Shown: positions 9,669 through 19,863 of the stretch, one piece after another | Numbering within the stretch: position 1 is the stretch's first letter | Layout of the letters: each line of letters begins with the position of its first letter | Origin: Gemmata massiliana | GTDB taxonomy: Bacteria > Planctomycetota > Planctomycetia > Gemmatales > Gemmataceae | DNA: 64,000 nucleotides | Assembly (NCBI RefSeq): GCF_901538265.1 | Contig: NZ_LR593886.1 | Span: forward strand, 1,674,001 to 1,738,000 | Reading direction: 5' to 3' | Translations under genes and position numbers: made by a program | Notes under the pieces: model-generated | What the model was told of the DNA's origin: nothing | Seen by the model: the letters and a program-made list of their open reading frames with translations, nothing else | Database searches by the model: none

Positions 9669-11084
9669 CTACGGTGCGGGGCGCGTACCGGCACCTGGTG
9701 TCGGTATCGTAGCGGGGGCGCGGGCTTGTCGTCGGTGCGCTTCGGCTTTGGGCAGGTCTCCCTTCGTCTGGTAGTGCTCGGCGAGGGTGCGGTGCGCGCG
9801 GGCGTTATTGGGGTCGCGCTCGAGCGCGCGCTCGAGCCAGTACAGGGCCACGTTCTCGCGCCCGATCTCCAGGAACATCCCCCCGAGTTCGGCGTCGTTG
9901 TCCGCGGTCCCCGTCGGGCTGTCCGTGAGGTCTTTGAGAATGGCGTTGATGCGGGCGAGTGCGGCGCGCTTGCGGTCGTGTTCGGCGAGCGTGTCGGCGG
10001 CGTCCTGGGTACGCCCCTGGAGTCGGAGCGCAGCGGCGAGCGCGAACAGGGCCTCGGTGTCGGCGGGATCGGCGCGGAGCGCGGCGCGGAGCCGGGGTTC
10101 GGCGCGCTCGGGCTGGTTCTCCTGGATGTCGAGGTTGGCGAGCGTGATGAGCAGGGGCGCGTCGGTGGGGAGTTCGGCGAGGGCGGGCTCCATGAGTTCG
10201 CGGGCCTGTGCCGCGTTGCCGCGCAGGTAGTGGTAGATCCCGAACCTTGCCCGGACCCGCGGGTCGTCGGGGGACTGACGCTGGAGGTACTCGAGGTGCG
10301 GCTGCGCGTCGTCGGGCATGCGGTCCTCGAGGTGCATCTCGGCGACCCGGAGGCGCGCGGGTAGGAGGTTCGGGTCGAGTTCGAGGGCGCGTGCGTAGTC
10401 GAGTTTGGCGGCCTTGGGGTTGTTGAGTCGCTCGAGTGCCCAGGCGCGCCAGTAGTAGGGCTTGGCGCTGGTGGGCTGGGCCTCGATCCACCGGCTCAGG
10501 CACCCGTAGGCTGGTTTATACCGGAGGCGATGAATGTACGCGCGCGCGAGCGAGTCGAGGATCATCGAGGATTCGGGGTGCTTCTGGTCAACGAGGCGGA
10601 ACAGCGCGGGGGCCAGTGTGTCGATGTCGCCGGCCTGGACCCGCATGAGGAGGAACTCGAGTTGGACGCCCTCGGTCGCGCCTTCTTGAAGTTCGAGGCA
10701 CCTGTTGAGGTGTGCTTCGGCCGCGGGGAAATCGCCGGTGAGCCGTGCGGCGCGGGCGGCGAGCAGGTGGACCTCGGGGTTCCGGGGCCAGACTCGTAGG
10801 CAGAGCGCGAGCCGTGCGCGGGCCTCGTCCGGGCGCTCGGCGTTGAGGGCGCTCTGGGCCCCGCGCCACTGGTGGCTAGCGTATCCCCAAAGCCCGGCGC
10901 CCGACCCTGCCAGTAGTACCAGAAGAAACAGCGCGGTCAGAAACGGGTGGCACCGGGCGCCCTTCGCGGCGCGGAACGGGAGTCGTGAGACCCGACCCAG
11001 AAAGTGCCACGACCCGCTACCGCGTTTGGCTTCTTGGGCTGGGACCGCGGCGAACAGTGGTTGGCAATCGGTAGCGTTGGACAT
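9669..11084 (-). CDS. Membrane-anchored TPR protein
   Basis: A 471-residue protein with one transmembrane helix near residues 47-67 (FLTALFLLVLLAGSGAGLWGY) followed by tetratricopeptide repeats to the end, for example ARLALCLRVWPRNPEVHLLAA and ARELMEPALAELPTDAPLLI, with the A/G-Y/L and P spacing of 34-residue TPRs. TPRs bind other proteins; here they would face outward. The ATG at 11084 is preferred to one at 11192, which only adds a disordered stretch. It lies upstream on the same strand of nothing obvious, and downstream of a lipoprotein and a DUF1559 pseudopilin on the same strand. The tail is Pro/Ala-rich. Confidence 0.85.
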   Translation of the reverse strand: MSNATDCQPLFAAVPAQEAKRGSGSWHFLGRVSRLPFRAAKGARCHPFLTALFLLVLLAGSGAGLWGYASHQWRGAQSALNAERPDEARARLALCLRVWPRNPEVHLLAARAARLTGDFPAAEAHLNRCLELQEGATEGVQLEFLLMRVQAGDIDTLAPALFRLVDQKHPESSMILDSLARAYIHRLRYKPAYGCLSRWIEAQPTSAKPYYWRAWALERLNNPKAAKLDYARALELDPNLLPARLRVAEMHLEDRMPDDAQPHLEYLQRQSPDDPRVRARFGIYHYLRGNAAQARELMEPALAELPTDAPLLITLANLDIQENQPERAEPRLRAALRADPADTEALFALAAALRLQGRTQDAADTLAEHDRKRAALARINAILKDLTDSPTGTADNDAELGGMFLEIGRENVALYWLERALERDPNNARAHRTLAEHYQTKGDLPKAEAHRRQARAPATIPTPGAGTRPAP

Positions 11085-11188
11085 GAGTGGATCACCGAGG
11101 CTAGTGCTCGGGGTTCGCGGGCACATGAGAACGTGGCGTGTTGACAACCTCGGTGACCCAACGGTTCGGGCCACCGGGAGCCGGATGC

Positions 11189-11740
11189 TCAATCTTTCAG
11201 TTCCAGTGTGATTTGCTGCACACCTTCTTTAAGGTTCACTTTTAACGTGGACTTGGTCTTGTCCGCGTAGGCTCGCGGGATCTTGACGTAGTGGCCGGGA
11301 TCGCCCTGGGGGGAGTCCTCGCCGGCTGGACTTTTTTCTTGCTTCCCGGCGCCTTTCACGCCCGCGGGCGGGCCTTTGGTGACGGGGGGGGGGCCGCTCC
11401 CGCCCTTGCCGTACTTCGAGGACGTGCCGCCGGGACCGCCCGACGACTGCCCCACGTACGTTTCTTTTTTAACGTTCGGGTTGAGTGACTCGGTGTCGAC
11501 CGTCACGGTCATATCACCGATGGGCAAATCGCTCGCCTCGAAGGTTCCGTCGGTGCGGAGCGCCGCACTGTACACGCCCGAGTCGGTGTGGAACGCCAGG
11601 TTCCCACCGGTCACCGGCGCGCCCTTATACGTCACCGTTCCGGATACTTTCGCCGGCGCGGTCTTCTGTGAACAGCCGATCGTCAGCCCGAGTGTCAGGA
11701 GAACGAGAAGGGGCGCGAAGATTACGTGTCGCTTTGTCAT
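11189..11740 (-). CDS. Planctomycete lipoprotein with carboxypeptidase-regulatory-like domain
   Basis: A 183-residue lipoprotein: signal peptide with lipobox LTIGCS (Cys at about residue 23), then a beta-sandwich domain starting VSGTVTYKGAPVTGGNLAFH, typical of carboxypeptidase-regulatory-like domains seen in many planctomycete lipoproteins. A Gly/Pro/Lys-rich low-complexity stretch sits between about residues 95 and 140, and the C-terminus (STLKVNLKEGVQQITLELKD) is beta-rich. It lies 181 bases downstream of the DUF1559 gene on the same strand; this DUF1559-then-lipoprotein order is common in the group and suggests a shared cell-surface role. Confidence 0.85.
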   Translation of the reverse strand: MTKRHVIFAPLLVLLTLGLTIGCSQKTAPAKVSGTVTYKGAPVTGGNLAFHTDSGVYSAALRTDGTFEASDLPIGDMTVTVDTESLNPNVKKETYVGQSSGGPGGTSSKYGKGGSGPPPVTKGPPAGVKGAGKQEKSPAGEDSPQGDPGHYVKIPRAYADKTKSTLKVNLKEGVQQITLELKD

Positions 11741-11921
11741 GGCCTATGAACTCGGAAGAGGGTGAAGATGAACGTTTACCCTGGGTACGTAGAAGCGCGT
11801 GCCGCCGTGGTTGCGGGGCGACCGCTGGTCGAATCGGACGGTGAAGAAAATGATTCCCACGCGGGACGGCCCGGTGGGAATCTGCGAGTTCCGTTTGCGA
11901 GTCGCCGATCCCGAAGCGAGC

Positions 11922-12932
11922 TTACCAGTTGCTCCCCAGCACCTGTCCGTCGTTGGGCATAATCGCGAAGGCCCACGTCGACTGCGAGACGCCCGAACTC
12001 ACGGACCGGACGCTGCCGTCCATCAGGAGGACGTTGATCCCACCAGCGGTGAACCCCTGAACGCGCCGCGGGTCGCACTGGTTCTTGTTCACGCCGAACT
12101 GCGGTAGCGTGATGTAGTTCTGCGGGTATCCGCTGGGGAACCTCTCGGGCGACCCGAGGTCGAACCCACCCGGGTAGTACGCCCACCACGCGGGGACGAA
12201 TCGCACGTTCGGGTCGTTGCGCCCGGACATCTCGGCGAGCGGGTTGCAGTTTTGCCCGTCTTCGCACCACACGCGCTCGGTGTACCCGCTGCCGGTTGGG
12301 GCGCTCGGGTTCCCGCACACCGAGTACCACTCGAAGTACCCGATCGTGTTGGACGTGCCGTCCGGGAACGAGGCCGGGATGCGGGCCTTCCCGCCGATCT
12401 GCCAGTCCTCGCCCCACCCGCCACCGAATGCGTGCCAGTTCGGGGTGTAGCTCGTGGCCCCGCGCCCGTTACCGCTAACCCAAGTGCGCCCGTCGCCCGG
12501 GAGGCTCGGGTCGCTCGGGGCCAGAAACGTCTTGATGATCGCGGTCGAGCGCCACGAGTTGCCCGCGGCTTTCCCGCTGTCGTTGATTTCCGGTGCCTTG
12601 TAGACGTTGTCCTGTTCGAGGTACGGGAGGAGGAAGTACTGCTGCGTACCGAAGTGCGAGGGGTTGTAAGCCGCGCCCCAGTTCGGGTCGTTGCCTGTGG
12701 GGAACGACCCGTGACAGGTGGGCAGTTTGCCCGCCGCGTCGTGACAGGCGTGTAGTGCGATGCCGATCTGTTTGAGGTTGTTTTGGCTCTTCATACGGGC
12801 CGCGGCTTCGCGGACCTTCTGAACCGCGGGCAACAACAACCCAATCAGGATGGCGATGATCGCAATTACCACCAACAATTCAATGAGCGTAAAAGCCTTA
12901 CGCCCGGCCGACCGGAAAGAATGGAGAGACAT
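11922..12932 (-). CDS. DUF1559 protein with type IV pilin-like N-terminus
   Basis: A 336-residue protein. The N-terminus carries a prepilin cleavage/methylation motif ([19 protein letters not shown]) followed by the amphipathic helix [20 protein letters not shown] and then the DUF1559 body, a beta-rich domain with the family's closing segment ([20 protein letters not shown]). The family is greatly expanded in planctomycetes (often called H-X9-DG or DUF1559 proteins) and resembles major pseudopilins of type II secretion. It would be processed by prepilin peptidase and held in the membrane. The lipoprotein gene follows on the same strand. Confidence 0.93.
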   Translation of the reverse strand: MSLHSFRSAGRKAFTLIELLVVIAIIAILIGLLLPAVQKVREAAARMKSQNNLKQIGIALHACHDAAGKLPTCHGSFPTGNDPNWGAAYNPSHFGTQQYFLLPYLEQDNVYKAPEINDSGKAAGNSWRSTAIIKTFLAPSDPSLPGDGRTWVSGNGRGATSYTPNWHAFGGGWGEDWQIGGKARIPASFPDGTSNTIGYFEWYSVCGNPSAPTGSGYTERVWCEDGQNCNPLAEMSGRNDPNVRFVPAWWAYYPGGFDLGSPERFPSGYPQNYITLPQFGVNKNQCDPRRVQGFTAGGINVLLMDGSVRSVSSGVSQSTWAFAIMPNDGQVLGSNW

Positions 12933-13363
12933 TGAAGCACCCGCGGAGAATGGGAGAATCCCACGGAAGGAGAATGTGTCAATATTTCGTCAAAATTACC
13001 AGTTTTGTCAACCCCAAAATCACATTTTGTGAGAGGCTAAAGGGGCCGATCGCTGCTAATTATTCGTGTTTTTTAGGTTATTTTGTCGTTTTTATAATTC
13101 GACAATAGTTTTTGTTCTAATCGGCAATGAATCGGTAAATTCTCCTCTCATTGATTGGTATTCCCGACGGCAAGGTTCAGCCGGCTGCATAAATTGCCGT
13201 AGCGTATTTGGCCTGTACCCGGCCGCCACGGAGATGGGAATTAATTCTTCCGGCTCAAAGAGTTCAATGTTCGGGGCGCGCTTGTGCGGGTTGGTTGTTG
13301 ATTGCTATTTAGGCTAAATTGATACTAATTAATTTGTATAATAAATTGTAAAATGGTTAACAT
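12933..13363. other. AT-rich divergent intergenic region
   Basis: About 430 bases, strikingly AT-rich compared with the flanking GC-rich genes, lying between two divergently transcribed genes (the DUF1559 pseudopilin and the large TPR membrane protein). It contains several A/T tracts (for example around 13010-13130 and 13310-13350) and no credible gene. It probably holds the promoters of both neighbours. Confidence 0.5.
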
Positions 13364-16300
13364 ATGTTATCCCAACTCTCCGTTTCTTCCCCGCGCGCGG
13401 AAGAAAAAGGGCGGCTCTCCGTCGCCAGTTCGCGCCCCGCGCCCGCGCTCCCCTTTGCTCTGGCGTTCATTGGCCTCTTCGGGGTGCTGTTGGCGTCGTT
13501 CCCCGGGCGGGACAGCGACATCTGGAGGCACCTGGTCGCCGGTCGCGAGCTCGTTTCGCGCCCGGGCACGATCGGCCCCGCGTGGCTCTACGATCTCGCG
13601 ACCTATGCGGTGCATTCGGCCGCAGGCGGCGGAGCACTGGTACTCGCGAAGGCTCTCGTTGTGGGGGCAATCGCGCTCTTGGTCTTTCAAATGAGTCGGG
13701 CACGCGGGGGGCGGTTGCTCCCGTTGGCGATCTCGGGTTTGGCCGTGCTCGCGCTGGGGAGTCGGGTGCTGCTCCAGCCCGCGACGTTCTCTGTGTTTTT
13801 CCTGACTGTTACGGCTTGGCTCCTGTTCCGTGACCCGCGCCCCGTGGACCGCGCGCGCTCGTGGTGGCCCGGTTGGTATCTGGTTGTCCTGTTCGTGGTG
13901 TGGGGAAACGTCGACCAGAACGTCGTGATCGGTGTGTGTGTGGTCGCCCTGATCGCGTTCGGGCGCCTGTTGGATGCGCGGTCCCCGAGCGCGTTTTGGC
14001 CCGGGGCTGGGCGGGCGACCGCGGGGATCGTGGTTCTGGTTGTGGCCGCGTGTGCTGGTCCCGCGCACATACACAACTTGCAGGTGCCGGTCGAACTCAA
14101 GCGTGCTCTGGCCGCACTGCGTGAGGAAGGTGTTGGCGGATCTGTGAACTCGCCGTTTACGCGCGAGTTCGTCGCCAACTTCCGAGAAAGCCCCGCGGCG
14201 CTGTCTTACTTCCCCTTACTGGGACTGGGGGCGGTATCGTTTCTGTTGAACCGCAGGGCGTGGCACTGGGCGTGGGCGCTGCCGTGGATCGGCCTGGCGC
14301 TCGTGAGCGGTCTCCAGGCTCGGCTCGTACCGTTCTTCGCGGTTGTTGCCGGTCCAGTTACGACCTGGAACCTTGTCGCGTATTTTGCCGGTCGCGGGGG
14401 GGCGCCGGTGCGCCCGCGGACGCGATTTGCCCTCCGGGGCCTCACGGTCGCGTTGGCGGTCGGGTTTCTGGTGGCCGCTTGGCCGGGCTGGTTGCAGGGG
14501 CCGCCGTTCGAGCCGCGCCGGTGGGCGGTGGAGCCGCCAAGTGCCGTACTGGACGGTGCTGCGTTCCTCCGACGGGCGCACGCGAGCAACTTGTGGCCCC
14601 AGGAGTCGCGAACGCTTTACCTCTCTTCTGAAACCGCGTCGGAACTTGCTTGGTTCTGCCCCGAAGACCACGGGTTGCGCGACGAGGGGGCGGTAAAGGA
14701 ACTGTTGAAAACCGAAGACCCCGAGAAGGCACGCCAGCAGCTCCGCGCGCTGGGCGTGTCACGGGTCGTCGCGTTCGCGGCCGAGTCCGACAGTTCGGCG
14801 CGCGAGGCGCTCGCGCGCCTGTTGGCCGATCCGGACGAGTGGCCGGTGCTGCACCTAGCCGGGGGGCTCGTCGTGTTCGGCTGGTGCGATCCCGCTCGGG
14901 GTGGAGCGGACTCGTACAACGGGTGGGAAGTGGATTTCACCCGTCTCGCGTTCCGCCCGAGTATTGAGGAGCGTGCGCCGCCCGTGCGACCGGAGAGTCG
15001 GCGGTGGTGGGACGCTTTCTGGAAGCCGGCGCCCGCACCCCGTCCGGCGGGGCGGGACGAGGCACTGGTGCTACTCGGGAAGACCGAATCCATGCTCGGT
15101 TCGGCCCCGCAGCGCCACCTACGCGTGTGGGCGCCCGGACAAATGGGCGGTCTCGTCGGGGCCGCGAGCGGGTGGAGTACGCCCGCGGGCGCACTCGACG
15201 CGACGATCCGCGGGGCGTTCGTCCGGCCGCCGCTCGTGCGGAACGCGCCGCCCCCACAAGTTGCACAACTGGCGCTCGGGTTCGAGCAACGGTTCGAGTA
15301 CGACCGCGGGCCGGCGCCCGTCGGGATCCTGTACGCGGCGGCGCGGGCCGCTCGGCGCGCGGTCGCGGAGAACCCGAACGACGCGACCGCCTATTTTGCC
15401 CTGGGGCAGATTTACGCCGCGCTCGTTCGGACCACATCGGAGCAGAGCTGGGCCGGGCGGGTACCGGACCTCGTGCGCCTTCGGCAGATTCAAGCGAGCG
15501 CGGCCCTCAACCGGGCGGTGACCCTGAACCCGAATATGGCCGAGGCCCACCTCGCGCTCGGGCGCCTGTACCTGACGATTAAGTACCTGGACCTGGCCGC
15601 CGTCCATTTGCGCGCGTACCGGGACATTCCGGCGAGCCGCGGCGGGCCGAAAAAGGGGGACCGCCAGGCGGAAGCGATCCTCTCCGAACTCGACCGGCTG
15701 ACAAAAGAAGTGGACGCCCAGACGCGCGCGTTCGCTAGTGAATCGACCCGCTCCTCGGTGGGCGACCGGGCGCTCCTGGCCGACCGGCTCGGGCTGGCGG
15801 GCGCGGCCCGCGATCTGCTTCTGAAGTCTGACGTTTCGGCGTTCGGCACGCAGGGCATGGAATTGGAACTCAATCTGCTGTTGCGCACGGGGCGCCCGGA
15901 GGACGTGTTGGAGTGGACGACGCCCGAACTGGAGGGCTCGCTCGGGGGCTTCACGTACCACTGGCTCCGCGCGCAATCGCACATTGCACTGGGCGACTAC
16001 GCGGCGGCGGACACCGAACTGGGGGAGATCATCGAACCGGGGAGCCTGCTCGTCGTGCCGTCGCCGGTCGGGACCGAGGTCGCCGGCGTGGTCAGCAAGG
16101 CGCTCCTGGACGCGCAACCCGGCACGTCGTTCACCTCGCAGGTCGTGATGCGGGCGCTGAGCGAATTCGACCTCCGGACCCGGATGACGCAAATCGGACT
16201 GAAACTGGGCCAAGTGGCCGATATGTCGGTGCTCCGCGGGGTGGTCGCACTGGAAGCGGGAACGATCGATCGCGCTCGAGATTCCTTCCGCGCCGCGCTA

Positions 16301-16417
16301 ACGTACTCGCCCAACCGCTGGGGCGGCGGCGAACTGGAGTTCCCCGGGCGGTGGGTCGCGTGGGCGGGTCTGGCACTGATCGGGAGCGCCGATGCGAAGC
16401 CGGTCCGCGCGCCTTGA
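13364..16417 (+). CDS. Polytopic membrane protein with C-terminal TPR region
   Basis: A 1017-residue protein. The first 400 residues contain about eight to ten hydrophobic helices (for example LAFIGLFGVLLASFPGR, SRVLLQPATFSVFFLTVTAW, GIVVLVVAACAGPAHIHNL); the first loop, SDIWRHLVAGRELVSRPG, is a pattern I associate with large bacterial membrane proteins related to glycosyltransferase-like families, but I cannot name a reaction. From about residue 640 on it has TPR-like helices (NPNDATAYFALGQIYAALV, NPNMAEAHLALGRLYLTIKY). It converges with the cytochrome/TPR gene with only nine bases between stops. Confidence 0.8.
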   Translation: MLSQLSVSSPRAEEKGRLSVASSRPAPALPFALAFIGLFGVLLASFPGRDSDIWRHLVAGRELVSRPGTIGPAWLYDLATYAVHSAAGGGALVLAKALVVGAIALLVFQMSRARGGRLLPLAISGLAVLALGSRVLLQPATFSVFFLTVTAWLLFRDPRPVDRARSWWPGWYLVVLFVVWGNVDQNVVIGVCVVALIAFGRLLDARSPSAFWPGAGRATAGIVVLVVAACAGPAHIHNLQVPVELKRALAALREEGVGGSVNSPFTREFVANFRESPAALSYFPLLGLGAVSFLLNRRAWHWAWALPWIGLALVSGLQARLVPFFAVVAGPVTTWNLVAYFAGRGGAPVRPRTRFALRGLTVALAVGFLVAAWPGWLQGPPFEPRRWAVEPPSAVLDGAAFLRRAHASNLWPQESRTLYLSSETASELAWFCPEDHGLRDEGAVKELLKTEDPEKARQQLRALGVSRVVAFAAESDSSAREALARLLADPDEWPVLHLAGGLVVFGWCDPARGGADSYNGWEVDFTRLAFRPSIEERAPPVRPESRRWWDAFWKPAPAPRPAGRDEALVLLGKTESMLGSAPQRHLRVWAPGQMGGLVGAASGWSTPAGALDATIRGAFVRPPLVRNAPPPQVAQLALGFEQRFEYDRGPAPVGILYAAARAARRAVAENPNDATAYFALGQIYAALVRTTSEQSWAGRVPDLVRLRQIQASAALNRAVTLNPNMAEAHLALGRLYLTIKYLDLAAVHLRAYRDIPASRGGPKKGDRQAEAILSELDRLTKEVDAQTRAFASESTRSSVGDRALLADRLGLAGAARDLLLKSDVSAFGTQGMELELNLLLRTGRPEDVLEWTTPELEGSLGGFTYHWLRAQSHIALGDYAAADTELGEIIEPGSLLVVPSPVGTEVAGVVSKALLDAQPGTSFTSQVVMRALSEFDLRTRMTQIGLKLGQVADMSVLRGVVALEAGTIDRARDSFRAALTYSPNRWGGGELEFPGRWVAWAGLALIGSADAKPVRAP

Positions 16418-16426
16418 CAGCCGCAG

Positions 16427-18370
16427 TTAGCGCGTGGTCTGTCGGTACCACTCGCGCAGGCCCGCTTGTGCCCGCACGTCCGGCTCGAACCGGAGCGCGG
16501 TTTGATGCTCGCGCTGGCCGGCAGCCGGGTCGCCACGTTTGTGCAAACAGGCGCCGAGGTACGTGCGCACCTGCGGGTGCAGCGGGTTGATGCGCAGCGC
16601 CGCACGGCAATCTGCTTCGGCCCGCTCCCAGTCGTTGCGCGCGAGGTGTACGATCGCGCGACTGAGGAGCGGATCGACCGCGGTCGGGTTGACTCGGAGG
16701 CGCGTATCGGCCGCCTCGAGGGCTGCGTCGTATCGTTCCGCCAGCGTCGCAGCTTCGACCAACCCGGCCAGGGCCGTTTCCGATTCCGGGTTCAGAGCGA
16801 GTGCGTTCCGCGCGGCGCGAAACTTCTCGACGGCTTCGGCCGGATCGGACCGCGTGGACGCGAGCGCTCGCCAGGCGTCCGCGTCGCCCGGCCACCGAGC
16901 GAGTGAGGCGCGTAATCGCTCGGTCGCGAGTGACCGCAAGTCGCTGCGGGTTGTGATTTCGGGAGGCAGTCGCTTCTTGGCGAACCCGACGAGCGCGATC
17001 CCGAGATCGCGCTCGCGTTCGTCATCGGTGGGGGAGAACGGACCGCTGCGGAACCGCAAGAGCGGGGGCTCCGCGAAGGGCAAACCCTTCGGCACGGGGC
17101 CGGTCCCGGCGGTCCGCGGTACGCGGTGGTTTGTCACGCTAGCGTGGATGATGTTGGCACTCGCGGCCTTGGGCATATGGCACGCGACGCAGCTATCGTT
17201 CTTCGCCCGCCGGTCCGGTTCGGGTAGGGCGCATCCCTGCGATTTGTGGCAGCTCAAACATCGCTGGCGGTAATACGCGTCGCGTACCGGGGCGTCCGGG
17301 GCCGAGTGCGGGTCGTGGCAGCTCGTACACAACAGCGCGCCGCGACTCCCGGTGAAACAGCGGCTCTGTTCCATTTGCTCGAACTGGCCGACCGAGCGGT
17401 TCGCCGCGGCGAGGTCCGGGTGCCGGACGTACACGCTGACGAACTGCTCGAACGGTAGCCCCGGCCGGTACTCGAACAGATCACGCCCCCGCCGGGGTAC
17501 TCGTTCTTCCCCCTGAAGGTGGCACTGTTCGCAGATCGCGGATTGGAGTGCGGGCGCGAGGTGCCGCGGGTTCACGATGGACGTGTCCGTTTGAGGGGCT
17601 GTGCCCGCAGTGCGTTCGGCGACGTGCAGTGTGCCCGGTCCGTGGCACCGCTCGCACCCGATCGCGGCCTGGACGGGGAGCAGTGGTTCGCGGTAGCGGT
17701 TGTCGGCCCCGGGAACGGGTTCGACCCGGTCCACGTGGCAGTAGAGGCACTCGGGCACGATCGCGCGTCGGGCCATGCTCCCGAGGTGAAACCCGGGCGA
17801 AACGTCCCACCGGTCCTCCGGCCCGAACCAACTCACGGGCGTTTGCCAGACGGCCCCGCTCTCGACGCTCAGGTACGACCGCCCGCGGGTGCCGGAGCCG
17901 ATCGCGATTTCGGCCGGGATGATGACATCATCCACAGGAACCGGAGTCGGTTCCAGCACGCGAACCCGGTGCCGCACTTCTGTAGGCGATTTTTCGATGC
18001 TGAGGGCGAACGGCCCGGAGGTGAACTCGGTGCGCCCGGAGGGGGCGTACTTTTCGATGGGCGTCGCTTGGGGTACGAGCGCCGCGGACCGGCCCATCGG
18101 GTGCGCGTGGTACGACTTCGTGAGTGCTTGGTGGCACTTCGCGCACGCTGCATCACCGACGTAACCAACTCCCGGTTTTACGTTTCGGTATGGGGAATCG
18201 AACACGACGCGGGGATCGGGCGGCGGCTGGTCTGGTTGTGGCGGTCCGGGTTCTGGCGATACGAGAGGCGGAGTGGGCAGGGTAAAATACCAGGCGGCCA
18301 ACGCCGCGGAACCGAGGAGCACAAGTACCGCCCCCAGGAATATCAAGCGGCCGGAACGGGAGAGGTGCAT
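16427..18370 (-). CDS. Seven-haem c-type cytochrome fused to TPRs
   Basis: A 647-residue protein anchored by an N-terminal helix (LGAVLVLLGSAALAAWYF) and a Pro-rich spacer. Seven CxxCH haem-attachment motifs are visible: CAKCH (about 76-80), CLYCH, CERCH, CEQCH, CTSCH, CLSCH and CVACH, the last followed by MPKAAS as in cytochrome c554-type domains. Residues from about 490 on form TPRs (ARNALALNPESETALAGLVE, DCRAALRINPLHPQVRTYLG). Such fusions are common in planctomycetes and probably move electrons on the outer face of the cytoplasmic membrane while the TPRs hold a partner. No partner dehydrogenase is adjacent. Confidence 0.9.
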   Translation of the reverse strand: MHLSRSGRLIFLGAVLVLLGSAALAAWYFTLPTPPLVSPEPGPPQPDQPPPDPRVVFDSPYRNVKPGVGYVGDAACAKCHQALTKSYHAHPMGRSAALVPQATPIEKYAPSGRTEFTSGPFALSIEKSPTEVRHRVRVLEPTPVPVDDVIIPAEIAIGSGTRGRSYLSVESGAVWQTPVSWFGPEDRWDVSPGFHLGSMARRAIVPECLYCHVDRVEPVPGADNRYREPLLPVQAAIGCERCHGPGTLHVAERTAGTAPQTDTSIVNPRHLAPALQSAICEQCHLQGEERVPRRGRDLFEYRPGLPFEQFVSVYVRHPDLAAANRSVGQFEQMEQSRCFTGSRGALLCTSCHDPHSAPDAPVRDAYYRQRCLSCHKSQGCALPEPDRRAKNDSCVACHMPKAASANIIHASVTNHRVPRTAGTGPVPKGLPFAEPPLLRFRSGPFSPTDDERERDLGIALVGFAKKRLPPEITTRSDLRSLATERLRASLARWPGDADAWRALASTRSDPAEAVEKFRAARNALALNPESETALAGLVEAATLAERYDAALEAADTRLRVNPTAVDPLLSRAIVHLARNDWERAEADCRAALRINPLHPQVRTYLGACLHKRGDPAAGQREHQTALRFEPDVRAQAGLREWYRQTTR

Positions 18371-18425
18371 CGGCGAAGCCCGGTGAGTGGATCACGTGCC
18401 CGCTAATATACCTCACCGCGCCCGC

Positions 18426-18476
18426 CGTTCGAGGCCACAGAAGGATGCGCTGTGCCCCCTCTGTGGCCCTCGAACG
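18426..18476 (-). terminator. Hairpin between two minus-strand genes
   Basis: A 16-base arm (CGTTCGAGGCCACAGA, 18426-18441) pairs with 18460-18476 apart from a one-base bulge, with an 18-base loop. It lies just downstream of the TIGR00300 gene and upstream of the cytochrome gene on the same strand, and probably ends transcription of the former. There is no clear T-run after the stem. Confidence 0.5.
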
Positions 18477-18511
18477 CCTACGGGCGCCTAGATCCGATGA
18501 CCGCGCACGTT

Positions 18512-19747
18512 TTACGCCCCACCCTTGTCGAGTTCGGCCACGAGCGCGCGGATGAACGGCTCGGCGTCGGAAACGATCCCCACGGTCTGTGTGCTCCCAC
18601 GGTCCATGAGCTTGGTGACCGTCGCCGGGCTGATGTCCACGCACGCGACCTTCACCCACGCGGGAAGCAGGTTGCCCACTGCGATCGAGTGCAGTGTCGT
18701 GGCGACCATCAGGCAGAAGCCCACACCCGGGATGAGCTTGCGCATCGCGTCCTGGGCCGCGAGCGCGTCGGTGACGACTTCCGGCAGCGGGCCGTCGTCG
18801 CGGATGCTGCCCGCGAGCACGAACGGCACGTTCCGGGTCGCGCACTCGTACATGATACCGCTCTTGAGGCGCCCGGCCTCGACCGCTTTCTTGATGCCTC
18901 CCATTCGCCGGATCGTGTTGATCGTGCGCAGGTGGTGCTCGTGCCCCTCGTCGGTCGGCAACCCCCGGTCGAGCGAGACGCCGAGACTCGTGCCGTAGAA
19001 CGCCTGTTCCATGTCGTGGGTGGCGAGCGCGTTACCCGCGAACAGCACGTTAATGAACCCCTCGCGCACGAGCTTCGCGACCAGCTCGGCCCCGCCCGTG
19101 TGAACGACCGCCGGCCCGAGGACCGCGAGCACTTTGTCGCCCGCAGCGCGCGTCTTGCGCATCGCGCTGGCGATCTCGCGCACACTGACGGCCTTCGGGC
19201 GCTCGCTCGAAACGGGGCTGGCCATGAACTCGAACAGTTCGTGCTTGCGCATCTCGGCTTCGGGCGGGAACACGCGCGTTCCCCGGCGCCCGACAAGCAC
19301 GCGGTCGCCGGTTTTTACGGCCGTCATGGGGAGGCACCGGGCCGCACCGCCCTCGGGATCGACCACGATCCCACAATCCATCTCTTGGTCCTCCACGTCC
19401 ACCCATTCGCCGTTCAGCTTCACCTGCGTGCGGAAGTTGGTGGAGCAGTAGAACCCGTCCGGAAACGCGCCGTCTACGTCGGCCGCGACTGTGCGGCAGT
19501 CCTCCGACTGCGCGGGCACCGCGCCGTGCGGGTGGACCTCCGCGAGGATCGCGTCGAGTTGTTCCGACGAGTCCGCGCGCACCTCGATGCGCACGAAGCT
19601 GGGGTCGTCCTGGCGCTCGCCGAGTTTCAGCGTCTCGATGTGGTACCGCCCGCCGCGCGACAGGATCGCGTCGAGCACCTTCGGCAGAAGGAGCGAGTCG
19701 ACGATGTGGCCGGTCATTTCGACGTGTTCGACGTGCGGTGCGGACAT
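18512..19747 (-). CDS. TIGR00300 (LOR/SDH-type) family enzyme, possible ornithine cyclodeaminase
   Basis: A 411-residue cytosolic protein. The N-terminal half (HVEMTGHIVDSLLLPKVLD, then FVRIEVRADSSEQLDAILAE) matches the conserved region first described in bifunctional lysine-ketoglutarate reductase/saccharopine dehydrogenase, and the C-terminal half has a Rossmann-like segment (VLAVLGPAVVHTGGAELVAK, later GVGFCLMVATTLHS). Archaeal and cyanobacterial relatives (the C-terminal part of AgrE/ArgZ) turn ornithine into proline with loss of ammonia; whether this one does is inference from family only. It is divergent from the Thg1-like gene; its start lies only 117 bases from that start. Confidence 0.82.
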   Translation of the reverse strand: MSAPHVEHVEMTGHIVDSLLLPKVLDAILSRGGRYHIETLKLGERQDDPSFVRIEVRADSSEQLDAILAEVHPHGAVPAQSEDCRTVAADVDGAFPDGFYCSTNFRTQVKLNGEWVDVEDQEMDCGIVVDPEGGAARCLPMTAVKTGDRVLVGRRGTRVFPPEAEMRKHELFEFMASPVSSERPKAVSVREIASAMRKTRAAGDKVLAVLGPAVVHTGGAELVAKLVREGFINVLFAGNALATHDMEQAFYGTSLGVSLDRGLPTDEGHEHHLRTINTIRRMGGIKKAVEAGRLKSGIMYECATRNVPFVLAGSIRDDGPLPEVVTDALAAQDAMRKLIPGVGFCLMVATTLHSIAVGNLLPAWVKVACVDISPATVTKLMDRGSTQTVGIVSDAEPFIRALVAELDKGGA

Positions 19748-19863
19748 GGCGTGAACCTCCTCGACCCGTGCGGCGTCGTTACGGGCGGCGCGCGATGAAC
19801 CCGTCCGCGCATCGCCCCTTAATAACCTTGATACCGGGACCGGCGCGGGAATACGAGACGGCC

